Positions 25,101-33,830 of a stretch of DNA of 64,000 nucleotides are shown here, piece after piece (the stretch's first letter is position 1; each line of letters opens with the position of its first letter). This DNA comes from Coriaria nepalensis (lineage: Eukaryota > Streptophyta > Magnoliopsida > Cucurbitales > Coriariaceae): the NCBI GenBank assembly GCA_027186245.1, contig CP114486.1:8136501-8200500 (forward strand), given 5' to 3'. The notes under the pieces are model-generated. The model saw nothing but the letters and a program-made list of their open reading frames with translations, did not search any database and had not been told where the DNA came from. The position numbers and the translations under genes are program-made.

Positions 25101-28100
25101 AAAATGAAGGATCTTGGTCATTTAACTTATTTTTTAGGTCTTGAAGTCAACTCTCATCCCCATGGAGTATCTTTGATTCCACAGAAATACATTTAGGATC
25201 TTATTACATTGGCCGACCTCAAGGATGCTACTCTAGTTGATATCCTAATGGAATTGAATGTTAAGCTCTGTAAAGATGAAGGGGATCATTTGCTCGATGA
25301 TACCACCTATAGGCGACTGGTTGGTAGTCTTATCTACTTAACAATTACTCGGCTTGACATTTCATATGTTGTCCACAAGGTTAGCACTTTCATGCAATCC
25401 CCTCGCCATCTTCATCTTGCTGCTGTACATCGCATCATTCGATATCTCATTGGTTCACCCACTAGGGGATTATTCTTTCCAATCGATTCCTCTCTTCAGT
25501 TGGGCGTTTATTGTGATGTGGATTGGGCTGGATGTCCGATACGCGTAAGTCTACTACAAGATGGTGCATGTATCCTGGCAATGCAAGAAGCAAGATTGCA
25601 TATCGAAATCATCCACCGAGGCTGAATATCGCGCAATGTTGGCTACCTGCTCTGAAATTGTGTGGCTACGCGGTCTTCTTTCTGAGCTTGGATTCTCTCA
25701 ACGTTAGCCTATTGCACTTCATGCTGACAATACTAGTGCTATTCAAATTGTTGCTAATCCGGTGTTTCATGAATGGACAAAGCACATTGAAGTGGATTGC
25801 CACTCTATCCACGAAGCTTATGACTGCCAAGTGATCACTCTTCCACATATCTCCTTGGATCTTTAAATAGTAGATATCTTCACTAAGCCATTGCCTCGTG
25901 CTAGACATCAATTTCTTACTAGCAAATTGATGCTTCTCTCCTTACCAGCATCAATGTGAGGGGGGATGTCAAGAAATTAGTAGTTAATTAGCTCTTTTCC
26001 TTATACGAATTGTTTACATAGCAGGCATACAGCTGTCCCCTTACTGTACAGCTAGAATAGGTGTAATTCCCTTGTTTACAGGGATTGATTTTAGGCTTAT
26101 TAGGAGCCTAATTTATTTCCTAATCTGTCTAGGCTGAAGTTGTATATATAGACACATAGTCTATGATGTAGAGACAAGAAAAACAGCAGAGAATATGTTT
26201 AGAAATTGTCACTTTTAGGGATGACCTGAATCTAGGTCTTCTAGTCAACTATTTGGACATAAGCTGGACAAGTTTTCTTTAATTATGGAAGTAGTTCTAT
26301 TAATATGTTGGAAAATGATTCAAGCTTTTTGGTGGCCCTACTATTCTTAGATCCTGGGAGTTATGGTCAAAACGTATTCTTCCTTAGGATATATTGCTTG
26401 GGTTGAGTGAATGCAAGTTAGAAGGGATTAAAGGAGTAACCTGTGCAAACAGTGGGTGATTTCTTATCTGTTAAAATTACATGTTATATTTATAGACTAT
26501 AGTTCTCTTTAATTCAAAATGTAAAATTACTGGATAGCCATGTGAGGACTTTGTAATTGAAAAATGTGACCTTCTGTGTGATCCATCTATCGTTTAACAA
26601 CTTTTAGTATTATCCACTCACAAAGTTATTATTTTATTTTGAAGTTATTGGTTTGTAGAAATTTACTTACCATTTATTCTTTTGGTGCTGTAAATGTTAA
26701 CAGATATGATGGTAAATGTTTTCAGGCTTGAAGAGCTCCAAGTTTTGGATATTAAGTTTCTTTATGGTTGCTCAAAACCAACAATTGTAGTGCTCTACCA
26801 GGTCTCTATTTCCATTCCTTATGATATATGCAAGTTCATCTTTGATATTTCTGCATTTTTATCATATTTTTTGTCTTTTAATATGCAATGGTGTGTATGT
26901 TCTTTTGTGTCAAAGATTATAGAAGTCCAACAGTTGGAAATGCATTTAGTTTGCTTGTATGTGTCTATGTCCTGTGTGCTTTTAGATGTGCAATAGTATC
27001 TATGTGCACTTTACATAATCCCACACAGATATTGGTTTGTTATTCTTAATTACAACATACTGCCTAGTTTCTAGATAAAATGAGCAAAAAATTATACCTG
27101 TTTGTTGTTACAAGCGCCCCACTTTTAGTTTTAGAATTGTTTATTTCTCATTGCCTATTTGGATGGATTACTCTTAGAGAAACTTGTACTCTTTTAGACT
27201 ATAGAAAGTGTGTTTGCCTCCGTAAATTTATCTTACAAGTTCTGTTGTGTCCAGAGGCAGGATGTATCATTGTAAGTTTGGAGATATATGTATATATATA
27301 TATATAAATATTATTTTTTTTCTTTAAATTAAAAAATAAATGCATATTGTCGTAGAAAGAAATTGCAAATAGTATTTTCTTAAAGATAATCACTAAGTTA
27401 AAATAGATAATGCTTACTTTGATTAGCGATTTAGTGAACTTGGATGACTAATTAATGATATTTTCATACTTAGGTTTATAAATAGGATTGAGTGGAGTTT
27501 TTCAGATAGTATGATGGTCATTGTAGTACAATATGTTCTCAGTAAAACTAAAACTAGGTTATTGTTTAGTAAAATAGTCCATTTTGATTTCCAGTTGGCT
27601 GTTCTTGTGAAACAGTGTGCAGTTTGCGCAATTACTTGGATTGTTCACTTTTGTTCTCTATCTGTATTACAGGACAACAAAGATGCCCGTCATGTTAAAA
27701 CATACGAGGTTGCTCTTAAAGAGAAGGACTTTGTTGAGGGTCCATGGTCCCAGAACAATCTTGACAATGGGGCTGATTTGCTGATACCTGTACCCCCACC
27801 TCTTTGTGGGGTTCTCATAATTGGGGAAGAAACAATTGTTTACTGCAGTGCCAATGCGTTTAAAGCAATACCAATTAGACCGGTAGGTTACTCCTAGATT
27901 CTACTAAAATTATGAGTTTCTGGGAATTATTATTGTACCTGAATCATTATACTTGTCTATTTTTATTTCATCCTTACTCCTAGTCCATCACTAAAGCCTA
28001 TGGGAGAGTTGATGCTGATGGTTCACGATACTTGCTTGGTGATCATGCTGGTCTTATTCACCTACTTGTTATAACTCACGAAAAAGAAAAGTGAGTGTTT

Positions 28101-31100
28101 CTTGTTTATATACAAATGATAATGATTTACCATTTTACCTTGACAATCTTCTGCACAGTGGAAAAAGAAGGAACTAGGTATTTCTTCCATTCTTTTTTCC
28201 CATGCGTCATAGGGATCTTGCTGAGGTGATCTACATTTATCTTCTAGGGTTACTGGTCTGAAGATGGAGCTTTTGGGAGAGACATCCATTGCGTCAACAA
28301 TTTCATATCTTGATAACGCAGTTGTCTTTATTGGGTCAAGCTACGGAGATTCGCAGGTGCCTTAAACATAAATATTGCAACTTCATGTTCCGTTTTAGCA
28401 TTCTTTACTTTTGTAGCTACCCTATCCAAGGTCATCTTCTTCAATACTTAGATCTCGACTTGTCAGGCATTGCCTCTATGTTCTAGGGATGAGGCATTTT
28501 TTGATAAGCTAAGGTAGATAATACCTCACTCCTGGCCAAATAGCCTTATGCAAGATATATAAAATGTACCTGTTAGTATTTATTATCCTCTCATGTCGTG
28601 CAATAAGATTTATATATATATATATTTTATAATAGCACCTGTGTATATCCTATAAGAAGTGGAATAGAAACCAAAATTTAGTAATGGCAAGTTTCTTACC
28701 CCTCAGCTATAGTGCTTTTTCTTTTGCCTCCTGCTCTCTATCTCTTCAATTCATGAAGCCCCCACTTAGTTTGGGTTTTGGGGGAAAGGGGGGTTAGTGG
28801 GGGTGGGGGTGGGGGGTGGGGTTGGGTGGTTTGGAGCTGGCTTGAGTAATTGACATTGGAAGGCTCTGCTGATCTGGGGCCAATCAAATTCTGTTCCTCT
28901 TTACCGGCATTGCCTATCACATGTATTGTTACGTGTAAGATGGAATTTAAATCACCCTATGGTGCATATTTGAAAGCCAACCACTAACATATGTTAGTGA
29001 TGTTAATGCAGCTTATAAAGTTAAATCTACATCCTGATGCAAAAGGTTCCTTCGTCGAAGTCCTGGAAAGGTATGTGAATTTAGGCCCTATTGTCGACTT
29101 CTGTGTTGTGGACCTTGAACGGCAAGGACAAGGCCAGGTTGTCACCTGCTCTGGGGCTTATAAGGATGGTTCCCTTCGCATAGTTCGAAATGGAATAGGA
29201 ATCAATGAACAGGTTTGAGTACAATATGTTCTATTGTTATTATTTTTTATTTTTTTGTCTCGCCTGCGAGATCTTTCACTGTTTTCCTTAATAATATATT
29301 TGATGTTTGTATATGACATTGTAGGCTTCGGTAGAACTTCAGGGTATCAAAGGAATGTGGTCCTTGAGATCTTCCACTGATGATCCATTTGACACATTTC
29401 TGGTTGTAAGTTTCATCAGCGAGACAAGGATTTTAGCAATGAATCTTGAGGATGAATTAGAGGAAACTGAAATAGAGGGCTTCTTCTCTCAAGTGCAGAC
29501 TTTGTTTTGCCATGATGCGGTGCATAATCAACTTGTGCAAGTAAGATATTTCCACGAGTTAGAATTGAGTTCATTTCATTAATTCATTCACTTCTTTTGA
29601 TAAATGATAAAGTCATGGATTCATTGAAGTAGCTTGTCTCTGGAGGACGTAGATAAACTGCACGTCATATGAGTTTGATTACATTTTCCCCAAAATATTT
29701 GTTATTCAACATCGATCTTGCAGGTGTAGTTTCTAGTTCTTTTGTTGAGTTAAAAGTTACAAACAGGCTTTGATGACTTACTTATCAACACCTAAATATC
29801 TCCCCTCCCTATGATATGTTTTGATGAGTAACATTTCCTGTCAAGCTAGATTTATATGTGGTTTGAGCTGGACGTGCATCACTTTTCTATATATATATAT
29901 ATGTGTATATACTTAATGTCCAATTGACACTTTTCTTAGTATATGTTTCTTTTTTTTTTTAATGCAGAATAACATTTTTCATTTTAGTCAGTATTAAACA
30001 TTAGTACTTGTCCTTTCTTCACCCTCCTCATTGTAAATCCTGCAGGAGAGATAAAAGGGTAAGGAGTTAAGCTACTGATCTCTTGGGTATGCAGATAACC
30101 ATCTGCTCATACTACCGTGTATAACCTTTTGAATAACATATTGCAACATTTTATTGTTTACATATGGGTTACTTTAATGGATAGTAAAGGGTAGTATTTG
30201 ATTTAATTGCTAATGACTGCAATGACAGGTCAATTCAAGCTGTGTAAGATTAGTCAGTTCTACAACTAGACAGCTACGGAATGAATGGAATGTTCCATCA
30301 GGCTATTCCATCAATGTTGCCACTGCCAATGCCAGCCAGGTTTTTTTCCTTGGGAAACTTGTTTCATCTTATATTTGTGTGTATGTGCTTTAAGATTGAG
30401 AGGTTGTTTTGGGAAAAATGAAAAAATTAGGTAAAAAACAAAATAAACTTAAGAGTATTTAAGGGGTCATTTTAGAAATAAAAATATTTTCTTCTTCACG
30501 AGTCGAGTTGGGTTAATATTACTGACCGATCCATTAATAAAATTGGGGGTTCACTATGAAGTTTAATTTTTGGGTATCCATTATAGTTGTGGAAGTTGTG
30601 GGGGTTGATTACAATTTAAGTTTGGGTTTTGGGTGTTCATTATAATTAGGATAAGTTATGGGGATTCATTATAGTTTCTATAAAGGTTTGGGGGTTTCTT
30701 CTACTCTTACCTTACATATTCTATATGTTATCAATTTCAAGTTCGTCAAATCTTAACTCCTTCTATGACAGGTTTTATTAGCAACTGGAGGTGGCCATTT
30801 AGTTTATCTAGAAATTGGGGATGGGACTTTAATAGAAGTAAAACATGCACAGTTGGAATATGAGATCTCATGCCTTGACATTAATCCCATTGGTGATAAT
30901 CCCAACTTTAGTCAGCTAGCTGCAGTTGGAATGTGGACTGATATTAGTGTTACAGTCTTTTCACTCCCTGACCTGAATCTCATCACAAAGGAGCATTTAG
31001 GAGGAGAGATAATACCTCGTTCAGTTCTTCTTTGTGTCTTTGAAGGGGTATGCTTATGCTTTCTGGTCCCCATTTTTCAGACTTATTTTGGATTTGAAAT

Positions 31101-33634
31101 GTCAGTCCTATGGTAAATATGAAAAAAAGAAAATCTTCGATTGTATTTGATATTAATGTTTTTATGATTTGCTTTTAAGACCACCATTTAAGAATAGTAT
31201 GGATTAGTTTAATCGTCCTGATGAATACCCCATGGGCGGAAGTGTCTTTTTTTACTATCTCTTGTTTTGTTGTTGATATGTTTCTCTTTTGAGTAAGTTT
31301 GATTTTGCATGCCTTTTCCAGATATCGTACTTGTTATGTGCCCTTGGAGATGGTCATCTGTTGAGCTTTCTACTGAGCACAAATACTGGAAAACTAATAG
31401 ACAGGAAAAAGGTGTCTCTTGGAACGCAACCTATCACACTCCGTACTTTTTCTTCCAAGAACACAACACATGTATTTGCTGCATCAGATAGGCCTACAGT
31501 CATTTATAGCAGTAACAAGAAATTGCTATACAGCAATGTAAATCTGAAAGAAGTCAGCCATATGTGTCCTTTCAACTCTGCTGCTTTTCCAGACAGGTAC
31601 CTTCTCGTAGCTGTTTTTTAAGGTTAATTGTTGATCTGCATGGGAAATTCAATGAAGTTTCGTCTCCAAAATCATTTATTCTTTGGTAATTATATATTGA
31701 CAAATCCAAATAACCTCATTTTGCATTTTTGTAAATTGTGATTATAAATTTAAAAAAAAAAAATTGCTGTAATATTTAAATAATATTTATCCATGAACAA
31801 CCGTAATGCCCCAAGTGAAGACATGTTATTTAGTTGGATGCTTTAAATACTTGTATTTTTTTTTTTGTTACAACTTGTTTTTTAATGCTTCAGTGGGAAG
31901 CATTTTCTAATCCTATTCATCTTTTTGTCCCTCCATTCCGCATCAACAGCCTTGCAATTGCAAAAGAAGGCGAGCTTACTATTGGCACCATTGATGATAT
32001 TCAGAAGCTTCACATCCGCTCCATACCCCTTGGGGAGCATGCACGTCGTATATGTCATCAGGAGCAGTCCCGTACGTTTGCTATTACTAGTTTGAAAGCT
32101 GGACCGGATGATACTGAAATGCACTTTATCCGCTTATTAGATGACCAAACCTTTGAGTTCATGTCTACTTACACACTTGACACATATGAGTATGCATGTT
32201 CCATACTCAGCTGCTCTTTCTCTGATGATACAAATGTGTATTACAGTGTTGGAACTGCATATGTTATGCCTGAAGAGAATGAGCCAACCAAAGTAAGATA
32301 TATGTATATATGTATCTTTGTAGATGTACTTAATAATGGATGATCGTCTCTCTCGCCTCTTGAAATTGCATCCTGTCCATTTTACAGGGGCGAATACTTG
32401 TTTTTGTGGTTGAAGATGGGAAGCTACAACTTATTGCTGAGAAGGAGACTAAGGGAGCTGTTTACTCTCTGAATTCATTCAATGGAAAATTGCTTGCTGC
32501 AATCAATCAGAAAATTCAATTGTACAAGTGGATGCTCCGGGATGATGGAACCCGTGAGTTACAATCTGAATGTGGACACCATGGACATATACTTGCTCTT
32601 TATGTTCAAACTCGTGGAGATTTCATTGTTGTTGGAGATTTGATGAAGTCTATCTCCTTATTAATCTACAAGGTAAATAATAGCCCTCTATAAAGCCACA
32701 GTATATTTTCCACCAAAATCCTTATCACTATGTTAAATTTTTGGCTGCTTTAATGGGGGGCACAATTTGGGTAAGCTGTTGAAACAGAAATTCGGCTCAA
32801 TCAAATCCTAGGCATGAGTTTTGTAAACTTAACTTAGTGTATTTTATTTATGTTTTGAGTGCCTTGAATTATGTTCTGTGAGCTTAAAATGGATTCGGTG
32901 GGTCCATATGGTTTTTAGTTCAAATTTGCATTTTAAGTGCTTGCCCAAATTTATGCAGTATTCATGACTTCAATAATTTGCTTCCCTACGAGTAAATCTC
33001 TCTATAGACACTTAGTTTTCTTGCTAGTTGACACTCACTATTTATGCCTCAGCATGAGGAAGGTGCCATTGAGGAGCGGGCTCGGGACTACAATGCCAAC
33101 TGGATGTCAGCCGTTGAGATCCTCGATGATGACATATACCTTGGTGCAGAAAACAGCTTCAACCTCTTCACTGTTCGGAAAAATAGTGAAGGCGCAACCG
33201 ATGAGGAACGAGGCCGTCTTGAAGTGGTAGGTGAATACCACCTTGGAGAATTCATCAACCGGTTCCGGCACGGGTCCCTTGTGATGCGATTACCAGATTC
33301 TGATGTGGGCCAGATCCCAACCGCCATTTTCGGAACAGTTAATGGAGTAATAGGGGTTGTTGCCTCACTTTCTCCGGAGCAGTACATGTTCTTGGATAAG
33401 CTCCAATCAAACTTAAGAAAGGTGATAAAGGGTGTAGGTGGGTTGAGCCACGAGCAATGGAGGTCGTTTAACAATGAGAAGAAAACTGTGGATGCAAAAA
33501 ACTTCTTGGATGGGGATTTGATAGAGTCATTTCTTGATCTCAATCGAGCTAAAATGGAGGAGATATCAAAGGCGATGGCTGTTTCTGTTGAAGAGCTCTG
33601 TAAGAGAGTAGAAGAATTGACGAGGTTGCATTGA
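10156..33634 (+). CDS. DDB1: DDB1, UV-damaged DNA-binding protein 1 / CUL4 E3 ligase adaptor (19 coding exons)
   Basis: The spliced product is 1,086 aa, close to the length of plant DDB1 proteins (about 1,088-1,090). It begins [20 protein letters not shown] and ends [10 protein letters not shown], both diagnostic. DDB1 is the three-propeller scaffold linking CUL4-RBX1 to DWD/DCAF substrate receptors, and in plants also works with DET1 and COP10 in light signalling and with DDB2 in UV repair; it acts in nucleus and cytoplasm. Roughly, the MMS1-N-like propeller region covers the N-terminal half and the CPSF_A-like region residues ~740-1050. Characteristic blocks include [15 protein letters not shown] (exon 5), [17 protein letters not shown] (exon 9), [19 protein letters not shown] (exon 12), [12 protein letters not shown] (exon 16) and [16 protein letters not shown] (exon 18). 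The ATG at 10156 is chosen because the family begins MS(V/I)WNY and no upstream in-frame ATG exists. All junctions are GT-AG and keep frame, so the gene looks functional despite TE-filled introns 4 and 7. Whether a second DDB1 copy exists elsewhere cannot be seen. Confidence 0.97.
10260..11312 (+). other. DDB1 intron 1, with a CT microsatellite and an internal tandem duplication
   Basis: The intron starts GTAAGC and opens with a (TC)n/(TG)n stretch at about 10265-10290. A perfect 24-bp direct repeat occurs at 10847-10870 and 11020-11043, each copy ending TATTTCAG. Flanking words (AAACTATTATGTTTTTTGA-like) also recur about 170 bp apart, so roughly 173 bp was tandemly duplicated. A similar word (GTGATGATCTTCGATT) recurs in intron 4 near 12400. 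Confidence 0.6.
12852..13071 (-). repeat. 3' LTR of the intron-4 copia element
   Basis: 220 bp, TG...CA, matching 17534-17740. Relative to the other LTR it carries 13 extra bases (GTTCACGAACTAT region) that look like a small local duplication. Confidence 0.93.
13079..17405 (-). pseudogene. copia gag-pol polyprotein remnant (intron 4)
   Basis: In - strand order: gag N-terminus at 17172-17405 ([18 protein letters not shown], a copia gag pattern); CCHC knuckle [14 protein letters not shown] at about 16640-16685; integrase and its C-terminal part at 15057-15719 ([26 protein letters not shown]); RT start at 14405-14674 ([19 protein letters not shown]); RT core and later RT at 13532-14095 ([14 protein letters not shown]); RNase H at 13079-13402 ([20 protein letters not shown]). 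The RT catalytic motif reads YVGDI instead of YVDDI, which would abolish catalysis. There are numerous stops and frameshifts. Confidence 0.9.
17534..17740 (-). repeat. 5' LTR of the intron-4 copia element
   Basis: 207 bp, TG...CA, directly followed by the CCAAT target duplication and, on its inner side, by the tRNA-iMet-type PBS. Confidence 0.93.
17746..19405 (+). other. DDB1 intron 4, 3' part, with two tandem duplications
   Basis: The first duplication pairs about 18255-18545 with 18676-18915 (shared words such as AATAATTTCTTATTCATCAT and TAGGGATCACA). The second pairs about 19081-19244 with 19245-19405, offset 161-164 bp, and includes a poly-T stretch and the sequence leading to the acceptor. 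The first copy of the second pair ends in CTATTTCTGTTAG, an acceptor-like site; the second ends in the real acceptor TTGTGCAG. Confidence 0.7.
20036..20278 (+). repeat. 5' LTR of the intron-7 copia element
   Basis: 243 bp, begins TGTCAAGG and ends TTGTCA, with a TATATATAG TATA-like stretch at about 20212-20220. It matches the 3' LTR along its whole length. Confidence 0.93.
22768..23021 (+). repeat. 5' LTR of the nested gag-only element
   Basis: 254 bp with an ATT-trinucleotide microsatellite near its start (22778-22825). It ends TCCAATCA just before the PBS. Confidence 0.92.
23049..23990 (+). pseudogene. gypsy-type gag fused to a pol C-terminal remnant
   Basis: Translation begins [20 protein letters not shown] (ATG 23049), a coiled-coil-like N-terminus seen in gypsy gag. 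A Gly/Ala-rich low-complexity stretch follows (about 23330-23390). After frame changes, the Retrotrans_gag pattern appears at about 23650-23880: [17 protein letters not shown], then [17 protein letters not shown], then [17 protein letters not shown]. From about 23935 the frame reads [18 protein letters not shown], which resembles the extreme C-terminus of gypsy pol. So gag and the last pol residues abut, as if the pol centre was deleted. At least two frameshifts. Confidence 0.8.
23994..24247 (+). repeat. 3' LTR of the nested gag-only element
   Basis: 254 bp, same structure as the 5' LTR including the ATT microsatellite, followed immediately by the ACGTC duplication. Confidence 0.92.
25967..26211 (+). 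repeat. 3' LTR of the intron-7 copia element
   Basis: 245 bp, TGTCAAGA...TTGTCA, preceded by a G-rich polypurine tract and followed by the CTTTT target duplication. In sense orientation within the DDB1 transcript it could supply a poly(A) signal; none was identified. Confidence 0.93.
26802..27672 (+). other. DDB1 intron 8
   Basis: 871 bp, T-rich. It contains a (TA)n microsatellite at about 27283-27306. No gene or TE signature recognised. Confidence 0.7.
28357..29011 (+). other. DDB1 intron 11
   Basis: 655 bp with a short (TA)n run near 28611-28626 and a striking G-run cluster at 28772-28836 (separate entry). No coding signal. Confidence 0.7.
28772..28836 (+). other. G-run cluster with G-quadruplex potential in DDB1 intron 11
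   Basis: At least six runs of three to six or more guanines, spaced by short T/A linkers, lie on the sense strand. This exceeds the minimum G3+N1-7 pattern for an intramolecular G-quadruplex in DNA or pre-mRNA. It is isolated in otherwise AT-rich intron sequence. Presence of the runs is seen directly; folding and function are inference. Confidence 0.6.
29541..30228 (+). other. DDB1 intron 13
   Basis: 688 bp. A (TA)n stretch lies at about 29888-29910 and a poly-T run at about 29951. Nothing else recognised. Confidence 0.65.
30540..30705 (+). repeat. Degenerate tandem repeat in DDB1 intron 14
   Basis: Four or so diverged units sharing the words TTGGGG(T)TTCATTATA or TTTGGGT..TCCATTATAGTT, about 40 bp apart. 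Eye-level call. Confidence 0.45.
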
Positions 33635-33830
33635 ATCCGATCTCTTTGTGCAGTCTTTTTATTATTTCCATTTTTGTTCTTTTTTTTATTTAATTGTTTG
33701 TTTTTTTGTTAATTTCTAGTTTTTTTTTGGGGCAACATTTGTAGTAGACTGTTTCCTCTGTTTTTGGACCACTATATTCTATATGAAAATTGGATGGATT
33801 GTTAAATCTTTTTTTATTTATTTAGACCCG
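33635..33830 (+). other. Putative DDB1 3' UTR
   Basis: T-rich sequence after the TGA stop with TGT-rich words (TTTGTTTTTTTGTT), as in plant far-upstream elements. No canonical AATAAA is seen here, so the cleavage site is not placed. The end coordinate is a guess. Confidence 0.4.

Larger units (their letters stand above)
20419..25950 (+). pseudogene. copia gag-pol polyprotein remnant (intron 7), interrupted
   Basis: Gag starts at ATG 20419 ([20 protein letters not shown], a DUF4219-like copia gag start). The UBN2-like body runs 20682-21100. A CCHC knuckle ([14 protein letters not shown]) at about 21130 is followed by a second one whose second Cys is Gly ([14 protein letters not shown]). The protease motif FDSGASNHM is at about 21420-21448. 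GAG-pre-integrase (WHKCLGHPN) and integrase core ([11 protein letters not shown]) span 21790-22080, and [12 protein letters not shown] is at about 22262. After the nested insertion, RT resumes at about 24470 (NHTWDIV), with DVKNAFLHG at about 24770 and an intact [11 protein letters not shown] at about 25022. RNase H runs about 25510-25900. Several stops and frameshifts. Confidence 0.9.
20036..26211 (+). mobile_element. Ty1/copia LTR retrotransposon in DDB1 intron 7, sense orientation, with a nested insertion
   Basis: LTRs at 20036-20278 and 25967-26211 (TGTCA...TGTCA), flanked by a perfect target duplication CTTTT (20031-20035 and 26212-26216). A degenerate tRNA-iMet-type PBS follows the 5' LTR (TCGTATTAGAACC, 20279-20291). 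A polypurine tract (GAGGGGGGA, about 25958-25966) precedes the 3' LTR. The internal order gag, protease, integrase, RT, RNase H is copia. The integrase-RT linker is interrupted by a second element (22768-24247). The LTRs differ at about 15 positions by eye. The 5' LTR lies only 171 bp from the exon 7 donor. Confidence 0.95.
10156..33634 (+). other. DDB1: DDB1 exon map
   Basis: Coding exons, with the last residue reached: 1) 10156-10259 (35); 2) 11313-11361 (51); 3) 11917-11976 (71); 4) 12091-12182 (102); 5) 19406-19457 (119); 6) 19628-19690 (140); 7) 19815-19864 (157); 8) 26726-26801 (182); 9) 27673-27882 (252); 10) 27984-28090 (288); 11) 28248-28356 (324); 12) 29012-29212 (391); 13) 29325-29540 (463); 14) 30229-30339 (500); 15) 30772-31047 (592); 16) 31322-31596 (684); 17) 31950-32292 (798); 18) 32388-32672 (893); 19) 33053-33634 (1086 plus TGA). 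Lengths sum to 3,261 nt. Each donor begins GT and each acceptor ends AG. Residues split by introns 1, 4, 7, 10 and 16 (A, R, R, K, S) are restored correctly on joining. Confidence 0.93.

Noticed and set aside
31834..32343. Longer reading of exon 17 starting at an upstream ATG
   Set aside because: The extra N-terminal residues are intron 16 translated through; the family sequence resumes exactly at the AG acceptor (31949).
33088..33543. 151-codon - strand frame inside DDB1 exon 19
   Set aside because: Antisense shadow of the strongly conserved DDB1 C-terminal exon.
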